Assembly: GCF_000179595.2 (NCBI RefSeq)
Contig: NZ_JH556658.1
Coordinates: 204,528-268,527, forward strand
Length of the DNA: 64,000 bases
Direction of reading: 5' to 3'
Origin: Acetivibrio cellulolyticus CD2
GTDB lineage: Bacteria; Bacillota; Clostridia; Acetivibrionales; Acetivibrionaceae
Part shown: piece after piece, positions 18,801 through 27,323 of the stretch
How positions within the stretch are numbered: position 1 is the stretch's first letter
Layout: each line of letters opens with the position of its first letter
Position numbers and translations under genes: made by a program
The notes under the pieces: model-generated
Told to the model about the DNA's origin: nothing
The model's input: the letters and a program-made list of their open reading frames with translations, nothing else
Databases searched by the model: none

Positions 18801-20010
18801 TGATTGCAAATCCATATTATCAAAGTTAAAAAAATACATAGACGGTGAACTGTCCGAAAGTGAAACAGTTTTGGTAGAGCAACACCTGAAAGAGTGTGAG
18901 GAATGTCAGCGATCAGTAGAAGATATGGAAGATAAAACCTTTGTTTCTCGGGATAAGAAAATCTTGAAAGGCTTGAAAAAATTGAGAATACAGTTCTATT
19001 TCAAAGTTATTGCGATATCTGTAGCTGCAGTTGCATTTTCTCTTATATTTGTAAACTTTATTGGTCCTGAAATAATGAGAAATGTTTATTCGGAAAGAGA
19101 CCTTAACTATCAGAGAGCTATACTTGACAATGTTACCCTCAAAAAGTTTCTTGTCTCAGATGTTCATATAACACATAAACCAGGGCTATTAAAAACAGTA
19201 ATCGAGTGCGAATACTCAGCGAATATTTTTGGAGAAAATTTTTCGAAACAGAAGGAACGGTATATACTGCCAAATATATTTGGAAAGATAGAACATAAAA
19301 CTGATCTGGATTTATTGTATGGAAAAACAGATAGTAAGCTCGCTTGGATTACTCTTGATAATTTTCTTACTGAAGAAAAATACGAAAACCGTTATAAAAA
19401 ACTTGGTGAACAGTTTGACAAGCTCGAAAATTCTCCACAAGGTTCTATTACCCAAGCAATTACAATTTTCAAAAAACCTTATAAAGTTGAGGAACTTCCA
19501 GACATCTTAAGGGATATTGGTGATGTTAAGCTGGAATACTGCTGGTTTTCTGTAGACACCGGATTCCAAAAGATTTATGATGCCAATAAGGACACAAACT
19601 CTCTTCGCTTTTTCATCACACATCCCGTAGGTTTTTCTGTTTTCACGCCGGAGGATGTTTCTACAAACGCATACCTTGATTACCAGCGGGGTATGTTTTA
19701 TAGAGGTCTTAAATTTGATATGCAGGTAAAATATCCTGCAAGTCTTTTTGAAAAGGAGTTTGCTTGGTTTGAAGGCAACTACAAATATTTTTTCGATCTA
19801 TACAAAAGTGAAAATACGGATGTTGAATTAAAGCAGGATGATTTTGAAGAGGCAAAAAAAGTATTGACCCACATGAAGGAGTATATCAAATCAAATGGAG
19901 TTATGGTTAAAACAGCAATTATTACAGCTCCTACTCAAAATATTATGAAACTTAGAAATAACGATAATCTTCTTGGTTTTGAAATAATAAATGTTGATTT
20001 TGACTATTAA
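18790..20010 (+). CDS. Zinc-finger transmembrane anti-sigma factor
   Basis: Likely membrane inhibitor of the overlapping ECF sigma factor. An N-terminal zf-HC2-type segment (DCKSILSKLKKYIDGELSES, then HLKECEEC) would bind the sigma factor. A membrane helix lies at about 73-95, and an extracellular region of roughly 300 residues resembles the sigma-regulator C-terminal domain family, an assignment that is tentative. Two candidate ATGs exist: 18784 lies only three bases from GAGAGG, so 18790, nine bases away, is preferred. Either way the gene overlaps the sigma stop codon, giving coupled translation. The signal it senses is unknown. Confidence 0.85.
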   Translation: MKSNDCKSILSKLKKYIDGELSESETVLVEQHLKECEECQRSVEDMEDKTFVSRDKKILKGLKKLRIQFYFKVIAISVAAVAFSLIFVNFIGPEIMRNVYSERDLNYQRAILDNVTLKKFLVSDVHITHKPGLLKTVIECEYSANIFGENFSKQKERYILPNIFGKIEHKTDLDLLYGKTDSKLAWITLDNFLTEEKYENRYKKLGEQFDKLENSPQGSITQAITIFKKPYKVEELPDILRDIGDVKLEYCWFSVDTGFQKIYDANKDTNSLRFFITHPVGFSVFTPEDVSTNAYLDYQRGMFYRGLKFDMQVKYPASLFEKEFAWFEGNYKYFFDLYKSENTDVELKQDDFEEAKKVLTHMKEYIKSNGVMVKTAIITAPTQNIMKLRNNDNLLGFEIINVDFDY

Positions 20011-20017
20011 TCTGATG

Positions 20018-20050
20018 AAAAGGTAGAGTTTGATAAATTCTCTACCTTTT
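20018..20050 (+). terminator. Terminator after the sigma/anti-sigma operon
   Basis: An eleven-pair perfect stem (AAAAGGTAGAG 20018-20028 with CTCTACCTTTT 20040-20050). The A and T ends make it usable on either strand. A degraded cousin of this hairpin follows the anti-sigma relic at 26.4 kb. Confidence 0.8.
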
Positions 20051-20235
20051 CGTAAAGTTTCACTTTATCAGCTTATCTTCACAGGCATCAATTTGTTAAA
20101 TGTATATAGTTTTTTATGAATATTTGCACAAAATTCATCAATTAGGTAAATAAGGTGCATGGTTGGTAGATGCTCCAATTTATTGTATACTATTATTAGA
20201 TTGAACCATGTGAATGTTAATGAGGAGGAGTTTTT

Positions 20236-21459
20236 GTGCAAAAAAGGTTTTCTGCTTTCTTAACTGTAATTTTTACTATTGCAACATTATTTACAAACTC
20301 TAATACTATTGTAACTTCTGCCGCGGTTAGTGCAGATATAATAGTTGCTAAAAACGGTACCGGTGATTTTAGCACTGTACAAGCGGCAATTGACTCAGTA
20401 CCGTCAGATAATTCGGAAGAAGTTGTCATACTTGTAAAGAATGGAACATACAAAGAGGTCGTGACAATAAGAAAGAATAGAGTTCATCTTATTGGGGAAA
20501 GTAGCACTGGAGCAATAATAACATATGATAATTATGCTGGAAAATTAAAATCAGATGGTACTACATATGGTACATCTGGTTCAGCGTCATTTTATCTCTA
20601 CGGAACGGATGCAATTATTGAGAACCTTACTATCGAAAATTCCTTTGATGAAAATATCAATACTGACGGTAAACAGGCTGTAGCTGCCTATATGCGCGGT
20701 GATAGGCAAATAGTAAAAGATTGTATCTTTATTGGGAATCAGGATACATTATATGCACACTCAGGCAGACAGTATTATTCAAAATGCAAAATTATTGGTG
20801 ATACAGATTTCATTTTTGGTGGTGCAACAGCTGTATTTGATAATTGTGAAATAGTTTCAACTTCAAGAGGTGGTTATGTTACGGCAGCAAGCACAGATAT
20901 TGCAAATTACGGATACCTGTTTTTAAATTGCAACTTAAAAAGTGATGCTGCAGCAAATTCAACATATTTGGGAAGACCATGGCGCCCGAATGGAAATGTA
21001 GTTTATAAAGAATGTTATTTGGGAGCACATATAAAAGACATCGGTTGGACTAGTATGAGCGGCAATTTACCAGAGAATGCCCGCTTTTTTGAATACAAAA
21101 GCACTGGTCCAGGGGCGGTTATTAATTCATCCAGAAGACAATTGACTGATGACGAAGCTGCATTATATTCAATAGATAACTTGTTAAAAGGAACCGACAA
21201 TTGGAAACCGGATTCTGATATAATTGCAACCCCAACTCCTACACCAAATATTATTTATGGAGATTTAAACGGAGATGGAAGCGCAAACTCTATTGATTTT
21301 GCATTAATGAGAGGATATCTCCTTGGTATTACTAAATTGGCAGAGGATAAGCTTGCAGCATCAGATTTAAACCTTGATGGTAGTGTTAATTCACCGGATT
21401 TTGCAATATTTAGAATGTACATATTGGGCATGATAAAAGCTTTACCATTAAGAATATAA
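20236..21459 (+). CDS. Dockerin-bearing pectinesterase (CE8)
   Basis: Secreted pectin methylesterase for the cellulosome; it removes methyl groups from homogalacturonan. Signal peptide about 1-31, CE8 beta-helix about 33-330 with GNQDTLYAHSGRQYY and the catalytic GDTDFIFGGATAVF Asp block plus YLGRPWRP, a short Pro/Thr linker, and a type I dockerin with two Ca loops (DLNGDGSANSIDFAL and DLNLDGSVNSPDFAI). The start is GTG at 20236, supported by GAGGAGGAG. It complements the xylanase at the left edge in plant cell wall breakdown. No pectate lyase is next to it. Confidence 0.94.
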   Translation: MQKRFSAFLTVIFTIATLFTNSNTIVTSAAVSADIIVAKNGTGDFSTVQAAIDSVPSDNSEEVVILVKNGTYKEVVTIRKNRVHLIGESSTGAIITYDNYAGKLKSDGTTYGTSGSASFYLYGTDAIIENLTIENSFDENINTDGKQAVAAYMRGDRQIVKDCIFIGNQDTLYAHSGRQYYSKCKIIGDTDFIFGGATAVFDNCEIVSTSRGGYVTAASTDIANYGYLFLNCNLKSDAAANSTYLGRPWRPNGNVVYKECYLGAHIKDIGWTSMSGNLPENARFFEYKSTGPGAVINSSRRQLTDDEAALYSIDNLLKGTDNWKPDSDIIATPTPTPNIIYGDLNGDGSANSIDFALMRGYLLGITKLAEDKLAASDLNLDGSVNSPDFAIFRMYILGMIKALPLRI

Positions 21460-21491
21460 ATTTACAAACAGATATTATGGGGAGACAGAAT

Positions 21492-23144
21492 ATGCAGATA
21501 GTAGTAATTATAGTAAGCATACTTATTTTAGTATGTATATCAAGCATTTACAATCGAAATAAAAAAATTAGAAAACTTCGCAAGTTTATAAAGTGGCAGT
21601 TTGGTAAGAAACCTATGGTATCTAAAAATGACGTTGAAAAAATTGGTTATTATTGGGGTGAGTATTCAGAATCAATACCAAATGATGAAAAATTAGATAG
21701 CATAACATGGAATGATTTGGAGATGGACAAAATATTTTTTAGGATTAATAATTGTAATTCTTTTGTGGGGGAGCAGATATTATATTTTTTACTTCATTGT
21801 TTGCCTAAAAACAATACGCATACAGAATTATTAGAAAAGAAAATTTGTTTTTTTGCATCTAATGATAAGGAAAGAGAAGAAATTCAGTTATTACTAAGTG
21901 GACTTGGCAAGGATGAAAAGTGCTATTACTTGCCCAAATTTATAGCAAATTTAGATGAATTTAAGATTTCAGGCATATGGAGATATCGGTTTATGCAAGT
22001 ATTATTAGCACTATCCGTTCTTCCGGCGATTATCCTGCAGAATTTTGAATTCTTATATCTAACAGCATTTATATTTGCTATTAATTTAGCAATTTACCTA
22101 AAAGGTAAGATAGTGTATGAGGCTAACCTTGACACGCTCGATAGTATAATTGATTTAATAGCTGTAGGTAATCGAATTGTTAATACAAAAAAATTCATGT
22201 ATGAGAGTAAATTTAATGACTTGAAGAAAGAGGTTGTTTTATTCAAAAGGCTATCAAATATTGTTAATAGAATAAAAAACCAAAAAGATGCTACTATATC
22301 AGGAGATTTCATTGGTATTTTATCCGATTATCTAATAGGTGCGACTTTATGGGATTTTGTGAGATATGACCGGATTATTCGTGAACTAAAGAATAAGCAA
22401 AATGAGTTTATAGAGTTGTATAAAAGGGTTGGAGAGATTGATGTGGCAATAACAATAGCCTCATTTCGAAAAAGTCTGTCTTTGTTTTGTACCCCGACTT
22501 TTCATAAAGAACATATACTAAAAATAGAGCAAATATATCATCCATTAATTGATGAACCTGTTTGTAATTCAGTAACAATAGACAAAAGTTGCATTATTAC
22601 CGGTTCAAATGCTTCTGGTAAATCTACATATATAAAAGCGGTTGCTATAAACATAATTCTTGCGCAAAGTATACACACATGTATGGCTAAACAGATGATT
22701 TTACCATTTGCAAGAATTATTACTTCAATGGCGGTACGTGATGATTTGATGGCAGGAGAGAGTTACTATATTAAGGAAATAAAATATTTGAATCGAATTA
22801 TTAAGAATTTAAGTGAAGAAAGATTAGTTATCTGTGCGATTGATGAGATTTTACGTGGAACTAATACTGAAGAAAGAATTGCGGCATCTGCTTCAATATT
22901 AAGGTTTTTACATAAAAAGAATTGCATTGCAATAGTTGCATCTCATGATATTGAGCTAACAAAAATCTTAGATAAAATGTATGATAATTATCATTTTCGT
23001 GAACAGATGCAAGATAAGGATATTACTTTTGATTATAAAATATATAAAGGAGCATCAACTTCAAAAAATGCAATAAAACTTCTGGAATATGTAGGATTTC
23101 CTGATGAGATAATAGATGGAGCGAGAAATTTAGATTGGCGTTAG
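21492..23144 (+). CDS. Membrane-associated MutS-family ATPase
   Basis: 550-residue MutS-like ATPase with membrane helices instead of mismatch-recognition domains. A hydrophobic N-terminus (VVIIVSILILVCISSIY) and a pair of helices at about 165-200 suggest membrane attachment. The C-terminal ATPase has Walker A GSNASGKST (371-379), a Walker B ending VICAIDEILRGTNTEE, and VASHDIEL. The lever/clamp region in the middle is partly retained. Canonical MutS is about 850 residues, so this is the short membrane branch seen in Firmicutes and Bacteroidetes, whose role is unknown. The ATG at 21492 is seven bases after GGGGAG; an earlier ATG overlaps that site. Confidence 0.87.
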   Translation: MQIVVIIVSILILVCISSIYNRNKKIRKLRKFIKWQFGKKPMVSKNDVEKIGYYWGEYSESIPNDEKLDSITWNDLEMDKIFFRINNCNSFVGEQILYFLLHCLPKNNTHTELLEKKICFFASNDKEREEIQLLLSGLGKDEKCYYLPKFIANLDEFKISGIWRYRFMQVLLALSVLPAIILQNFEFLYLTAFIFAINLAIYLKGKIVYEANLDTLDSIIDLIAVGNRIVNTKKFMYESKFNDLKKEVVLFKRLSNIVNRIKNQKDATISGDFIGILSDYLIGATLWDFVRYDRIIRELKNKQNEFIELYKRVGEIDVAITIASFRKSLSLFCTPTFHKEHILKIEQIYHPLIDEPVCNSVTIDKSCIITGSNASGKSTYIKAVAINIILAQSIHTCMAKQMILPFARIITSMAVRDDLMAGESYYIKEIKYLNRIIKNLSEERLVICAIDEILRGTNTEERIAASASILRFLHKKNCIAIVASHDIELTKILDKMYDNYHFREQMQDKDITFDYKIYKGASTSKNAIKLLEYVGFPDEIIDGARNLDWR

Positions 23145-23223
23145 AGCTAATGGTCTGTTTATGAGTAGCATAATATCATACTGAGTTTAAACATTTCAGT
23201 ATTGAATTGCGAATTGGAGATAA

Positions 23224-23259
23224 AAAAAGGCCTTACAGAGTTCTTCCAAAGGCCTTTTT
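23224..23259. terminator. Bidirectional terminator between MutS-like gene and prfH
   Basis: AAAAAGGCCTT (23224-23234) pairs perfectly with AAGGCCTTTTT (23249-23259). It lies between convergent genes and could end both transcripts. Confidence 0.85.
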
Positions 23260-23373
23260 ATGAATAGCAAAAACAATCAATTTACTAACTATTATACACT
23301 ATTTAAACATTCTTAAGGTGGTGGGGTTAGCCCTTAACCGTATTTGTATTGACATTTCAGCTGAATTTAAACT

Positions 23374-23988
23374 TTATTTTGTCTCTTTGAGTTTAAAATT
23401 CAAACCCTCATAAATCCTGATCGGGTTGCCTCTTTCAAGGTCGTTATGCTGCATCCACATTGTTTTTTTATGTGATGCTGAATCCTCGTTATTTATTGCT
23501 TTTATAAGGTTTGATAACCTGCCAAGTGCCAATTTTTTATTCATATACTGTGACCTTTCCTCACTTGCCGTCACTGTCAAGCCAGTGGGGAGGTGAATTG
23601 CCCTGACGGCGGATTCAACTTTGTTGACATTTTGACCACCGGGACCTGAGCTTCTCATTGACTCAAAACTTACATCCTTTTCAGAAAAGTTGAGTTTTTC
23701 AGTGGATTGAAAAGCCTCTACATTTATAAACCAGTTTTTTCTCTTATGGTTAGGACGGTATGGGCTTTTGCAAATCCATAGAACGGTACCGTTTAATTCT
23801 TCTTGCGCCTGACATTCCAGAGACAGGAGCACCGATTTTAAGTTGCCTGATATGTTACCAGGTATTGCGTCGATTACGTTTGTTATTATTCCTTTATTTT
23901 TACATTCATTCTGATATGATTTCAGGAAAAGGCTCACAGCGAGCTCGCACTCATCAGGCCCTTTTCCAGAACTAATCTGTATCCACAT
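23374..23988 (-). CDS. prfH: Peptide chain release factor homologue PrfH
   Basis: 204-residue release-factor-like protein with SSGPGGQNVNKVESAVR; the GGQ at 117-119 hydrolyses peptidyl-tRNA. It lacks the codon-recognition domain of RF1/RF2. The gene follows rtcB by eight bases. In the RtcB-PrfH system the release factor frees ribosomes whose 16S rRNA has been cut in the decoding centre so that the RtcB ligase can reseal the rRNA. AGGAGG is present just before the ATG. It is full length for the family. Confidence 0.93.
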   Translation of the reverse strand: MWIQISSGKGPDECELAVSLFLKSYQNECKNKGIITNVIDAIPGNISGNLKSVLLSLECQAQEELNGTVLWICKSPYRPNHKRKNWFINVEAFQSTEKLNFSEKDVSFESMRSSGPGGQNVNKVESAVRAIHLPTGLTVTASEERSQYMNKKLALGRLSNLIKAINNEDSASHKKTMWMQHNDLERGNPIRIYEGLNFKLKETK

Positions 23989-23996
23989 AAATCCTC

Positions 23997-25100
23997 CTAA
24001 TTTTTATACGTTAATAATGGTTTAAAAGTTGCAATGATACTTATCAACCCAAAGTCAATCAAACTCTGAATTACTATATCAATATTCTTGTAAGCTTCCG
24101 GGGCTTCTTCAAAAAGCAATTTTGTATCATCACAAACAACTCTGCCTTTAAGCTTGGTTGACTTGATACTTTCTTTTGTATATTTGCTTTCAAGTCTTGA
24201 CCTACACAAGCTTCTCTCCCATTTCCGGCCTGCACCGTGTGCTAAAGAATAGCCTGAGACACAAGTTGCATCCGTTGGCATCACCAAATATGTTAGCGAG
24301 CCTCTTGACCCGGGAATTACAACAGCGCCTTTATCTGTGGGTAGTGAACCTTTTCTATGAAGGTATTGCAATTTGTCATCAGATTTCTTTATACTTACGC
24401 TATTATGGCAACAATCTATCAACCTATCAGCTTGAGTACTTATTCCCAGTGCTTTAAGAAGTCTATATGCAATTAACTTCCTATTGAGGGATGCCCAATA
24501 AACTGCATTGTCATGTTTTGAAAGATATTCTGCAGCTGCTTCAGAAGACTGTGATAAACCGTTTTGAGCGGAATGAATTCTTATACAATCATCAAGAATT
24601 GCCTGACCGTAACCCCTTGAACCACTGTGGATCAGAAGCGTAATTCTGTTCTTGTCAAAACCAAGGCTATTAAATGCTTTTTCCTCGAATATTGTATCAA
24701 CCTCCTGAAATTCTGCAAAATGGTTACCTCCGCCTATAGTACCAAGGCTTGCGCCAAGGGGAGAGGAGGTCTGATTTGTTTCTTCTGATTCGGGTAATGG
24801 AATTTCTTTTAAATTTTGAATATCTTCAGCTTTTTTAACCATTCTATCTATTTTTAATTTCCTTTTTTCTATGTCTGTCGCAAACATGCTCATTCCGCAG
24901 CCGATATCATTTCCTATCAGGTGAGGGTAAATGATACCCTCAGTGATAATTGTTGCTCCAACAGGTGTTTTACCAGGGTGGAGATCAGGCAATCCGACTG
25001 CTTTTACTACGCCAGGCAGTGTACTGATCTGGTTAAGTTGGTTTACAGCATTTTGTTCAAGCCAATTCTTCTCAGATGAAATAATAGTTACATTATTCAT
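23997..25100 (-). CDS. rtcB: RtcB-family RNA ligase (short form partnered with PrfH)
   Basis: 367-residue GTP/Mn-dependent RNA ligase that joins 2',3'-cyclic-phosphate or 3'-phosphate ends to 5'-OH ends. Metal and guanylate-site motifs are present: GLPDLHPGKTPVGA, GNDIGCGM, GGGNHFAEF, LIHSGSRGYG and the guanylylated His in LAHGAGRKWERS. The length fits the short RtcB found with PrfH rather than the roughly 480-residue tRNA-splicing type. Upstream lies an unusual structured leader with a terminator and a mini-ORF, so expression is probably attenuated. Together with PrfH it should repair 16S rRNA cut by ribotoxins. Confidence 0.94.
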   Translation of the reverse strand: MNNVTIISSEKNWLEQNAVNQLNQISTLPGVVKAVGLPDLHPGKTPVGATIITEGIIYPHLIGNDIGCGMSMFATDIEKRKLKIDRMVKKAEDIQNLKEIPLPESEETNQTSSPLGASLGTIGGGNHFAEFQEVDTIFEEKAFNSLGFDKNRITLLIHSGSRGYGQAILDDCIRIHSAQNGLSQSSEAAAEYLSKHDNAVYWASLNRKLIAYRLLKALGISTQADRLIDCCHNSVSIKKSDDKLQYLHRKGSLPTDKGAVVIPGSRGSLTYLVMPTDATCVSGYSLAHGAGRKWERSLCRSRLESKYTKESIKSTKLKGRVVCDDTKLLFEEAPEAYKNIDIVIQSLIDFGLISIIATFKPLLTYKN

Positions 25101-25152
25101 ATATATTTATATTTCTCCTTCCATATATCTGACCCTTAAAGGGCATAAAAAT

Positions 25153-25176
25153 ACCGTGATATAGTAACCACGGCGT
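25153..25176 (-). promoter_or_regulatory. Second weak hairpin in the rtcB leader
   Basis: CCGTG and CACGG form a five-pair stem with TATTTTTATG after it on the minus strand, close to the rtcB ribosome site GGAAGGAG. It may be an additional attenuator; the stem is short. Confidence 0.35.
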
Positions 25177-25214
25177 CATTTACTGGATCATAATCCTATT
25201 TTAAAAATGGCAAT

Positions 25215-25422
25215 AAAAAAACACGATAACTTATCGCGCTTATATAGCAAAATTCTATATTGCTATCAGGTGACGGTTACTTTTAAGGTTGGCCACAAGA
25301 ACAGAATAAATATAGCTCTTTTGGCCCAATATTAAATTATAAACATAACACCTCATTATTTATTGTTGTTTGCATTTTCAACACTCCTCTCACCTGATTA
25401 TTATGGGTTAATATGTAAGTAC
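25215..25422 (-). ncRNA. Structured leader RNA of the rtcB-prfH operon with terminator
   Basis: Predicted 5' leader on the minus strand. ATCAGGTGA (complement of 25390-25398) and TCACCTGAT (complement of 25265-25273) could close a long-range nine-pair stem. Inside lie a 12-codon ORF (25375 to 25337) and a strong hairpin, TTGGGCCA...TGGCCAA, extended by AAGAGC/GTTCTT pairs (about 25286-25330). Near its end, ATAGCAA/TTGCTAT (25244-25266) shares two bases with the closing stem, and a CGCGATA/TATCGTG hairpin (25222-25238) is followed by seven T: an intrinsic terminator. The layout is that of an attenuator or riboswitch. I know no Rfam class for it. Confidence 0.6.
25337..25375 (-). CDS. 12-residue putative leader peptide
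   Basis: Short reading frame MQTTINNEVLCL between the two arms of the long-range stem in the rtcB leader. It has a good ribosome site, GAGAGGAG, about eight bases before the ATG. The upstream stem arm ends directly at this ribosome site, so ribosome loading would open or shift the fold. A leader peptide that reports ribosome health would suit an operon that repairs damaged ribosomes; this is inference. Confidence 0.45.
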   Translation of the reverse strand: MQTTINNEVLCL

Positions 25423-25428
25423 TATTTA

Positions 25429-25458
25429 ATCATATTATAGGATTAGCATAAATGTCAA
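25429..25458 (-). promoter_or_regulatory. Sigma-A-like promoter for rtcB-prfH
   Basis: On the minus strand, TTGACA (25458-25453) and TATGAT (25434-25429) are separated by 18 bases. A start of transcription near 25422 puts the nine-base stem arm about 25 bases into the RNA. Confidence 0.65.
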
Positions 25459-25571
25459 TATGCAAATTTGAATTGTAAAATAACTTTTTATATATAAAAA
25501 GTTCCATAGATTAAATAAAATAATTATTGTAGTAGTCGTAATCAAATTTATAAAGAAGTGGGGGGATATTT

Positions 25572-25595
25572 CATACTGGGAGGTACGTATGGTAG
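25572..25595. repeat. Short group II intron-like scrap
   Basis: A 24-base segment beginning CATACTGGGAGGTACGTATG matches 21 of 24 bases of a segment at 50896-50919. The pattern resembles the region that follows the maturase gene in bacterial group II introns. No intron body or maturase remains. The surrounding 25459-25720 contains no gene that I can see. Confidence 0.3.
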
Positions 25596-25736
25596 AGCTA
25601 TGAATGGTTATGGAAAATGTACAGAAATTCAAGTATCTGTAATGAGAGGGTGGTTTGGTTTAACTGATCATGGTTTTTAATGTATTGCTATTGTAAATAC
25701 ATTTGGATATAATATTAATAGAAGGAGTGATTGGTT

Positions 25737-26042
25737 ATGGCTAAGACGACAAATTTATATGTAAGACTTGAACCAGAACTGAAGGAGCAGGCAGAATCTG
25801 TTCTGGAACAATTAGGTATTCCACTATCTAATGCAGTGAATATATTTTTAAAGCAGGTTGTTATGCATGGAGGAATTCCTTTTGATGTTAAGCTTCCTGC
25901 TCAAAAACCTGTGGCAGTTTCCAGCTTAACTGAAACTGAACTGGATACGGAGTTGGAAAAAGGTTTTGCAGATTTGGTGAAAGGGAATACAAAACCTGCA
26001 GATAAGGTGTTTTCCCGCATCCGTAGGGATTATAACATATGA
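25737..26042 (+). CDS. RelB/DinJ-family antitoxin
   Basis: 101-residue antitoxin. The N-terminus, MAKTTNLYVRLEPELKEQAE, with SNAVNIFLKQVVMHGGIPF, is the ribbon-helix-helix DNA-binding domain of the RelB/DinJ family; the C-terminal half would wrap the toxin. GAAGGAG lies nine bases before the ATG at 25737 (a TTG six bases earlier is less likely). Its stop overlaps the toxin start in ATGA. By family rule the complex represses its own promoter. Confidence 0.9.
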   Translation: MAKTTNLYVRLEPELKEQAESVLEQLGIPLSNAVNIFLKQVVMHGGIPFDVKLPAQKPVAVSSLTETELDTELEKGFADLVKGNTKPADKVFSRIRRDYNI

Positions 26043-26365
26043 AATACAAAATAGTTATAACAGAACAAGCAGATGCTGATTTAAGAAGGATTTATGAGTA
26101 CATCGCATTTAACTTGCATGAGCCTGCGATAGCAGAAGGCCAATTGAAAAGTATCGAAAAAGGCATACGGGGTCTTGATGAAATGCCGGGTCGGTTTCGT
26201 AGGCTTGAAATAGAACCATGGCGTAGTAGGAGGCTTTGCCAAATGCCTGTAGACAATTTCATAGTGTTTTATATTCCCCAAAACGAGGATAAAACAGTCA
26301 CTGTTATCCGTGTTTTATATGGTGGAATGGATATAGATAAAGAAATTAAAAAGACCAGTATATGA
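26039..26365 (+). CDS. RelE/ParE-family toxin
   Basis: 108-residue toxin of the RelE/ParE fold, with TEQADADLRRIYEYIA at the start, a middle RRLEIEPWRSRRL block and the final strand VIRVLYGGMDI. It overlaps the antitoxin by four bases. RelE members cut mRNA on the ribosome and ParE members poison gyrase; the sequence alone does not decide between them. The stop codon is followed at once by a decayed copy of an anti-sigma gene tail, so the pair sits at a rearrangement junction. Confidence 0.9.
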   Translation: MKYKIVITEQADADLRRIYEYIAFNLHEPAIAEGQLKSIEKGIRGLDEMPGRFRRLEIEPWRSRRLCQMPVDNFIVFYIPQNEDKTVTVIRVLYGGMDIDKEIKKTSI

Positions 26366-26373
26366 CTATTCAT

Positions 26374-26500
26374 AAATAACGATAATCTTCTTGGTTTTGA
26401 GTAATAACTGTAGATTTTAATCACTAATTTGATAAAAAAGATAGAGATATATTATTTGTTCTCTAACTTTTTATAAAGTTATGCCTTATTTACAGGCTTT
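26374..26500 (+). pseudogene. Relic of an anti-sigma gene 3' end
   Basis: The 27 bases 26374-26400 are identical to 19956-19982 near the end of the intact anti-sigma gene, in the frame coding NNDNLLGFE. Similarity then continues with many changes through the stop region and into a degraded version of the terminator hairpin. Only the tail survives. This shows a former second sigma/anti-sigma locus or a partial duplication. Confidence 0.7.
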
Positions 26501-26504
26501 GTAA

Positions 26505-26705
26505 TATAGAATTTCTTTTCTGCCAGCTTATCTTCAACAATCCTCCGGGATTCTCCAAAACACTGTAAGCTTCATTGTCTGCCTTTTTATTGTCATCCTG
26601 TTAAATGTTTCAAGTTCGCAATTGATTTTTTATTTGAATTTTTCTATAATTTTCATTGTAGCTGTTATCTCGATGGGCATTTGTATTTTAAAATACTGGA
26701 TATGA
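26505..26705 (+). pseudogene. Relic of a membrane protein C-terminus
   Basis: A 66-codon open stretch without a usable start encodes two hydrophobic segments (TVSFIVCLFIVILLNVSSS and SIIFIVAVISMGICILKYW). It reads like the last two helices of a transporter. There is no ribosome site or start codon, so it is probably a remnant. The rest of 26366-26791 shows no intact gene. Confidence 0.35.
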
Positions 26706-26791
26706 TTTATTAAGAACTTTTGATCAATTACAGCGAATTGAAATTTGGAAAACCCAAGATGTCAGACCGGGAAGGGAAGGAGAATTCTGGA

Positions 26792-27094
26792 TCAATTGCA
26801 TTTGCAGAAAAACAAGAGGATAGTGCAATGATGCATTAATTCCTCATAATAAATAGCATTTGTGGCCATTATGTACGGAAAAGATATTACTGTGCCTACA
26901 AGAAAGGTTACATAGGCAGAATTATAAGTTTGCTTTAATTTTGGCAGAAACAGCTGAACTACATTGTCTTTTGTTAATTCCAAAGCCGGGAGTTTGCTGT
27001 TACCGGCAGATATTGAGATAGAGTTACCGGACTTACTTTCGATGACAGAAATTATTAAAAGTAAGCATAAAGCCAAAATTAGAAAGCGTTTCAT
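26792..27094 (-). CDS. Small exported protein of unknown function, perhaps truncated
   Basis: 100 residues from the ATG at 27094, which has a good AGGAGG eight bases upstream; a longer upstream frame lacks one. It opens with a clear signal peptide (MKRFLILALCLLLIISVIES) and a short Ser/Lys-rich region. A second hydrophobic stretch (VTFLVGTVISFPYIMATNAI) follows, then a Cys-rich end (CTILLFFCKCN) that looks out of frame. The C-terminal end may be a frameshift product, since decayed DNA lies downstream. I do not recognise a family. Confidence 0.45.
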   Translation of the reverse strand: MKRFLILALCLLLIISVIESKSGNSISISAGNSKLPALELTKDNVVQLFLPKLKQTYNSAYVTFLVGTVISFPYIMATNAIYYEELMHHCTILLFFCKCN

Positions 27095-27323
27095 TGTTTG
27101 TTCCTCCTTATTACTATTGCAATAGTTTAGGAAAGTCAATAGTGTTATATTTTTAGAGACATTATGAAATTTCGACTTAGTAATATAACACCACTTAATC
27201 TGGAAATCTTTATTATATTACTGTAATAATATATGTTATAATTTGAAATAGGAGTATTTGTATAGTTCATATAAATTATTGCGGCAGAAAAATGTAAATA
27301 TCACAAAAGGAACCGGATAAATT

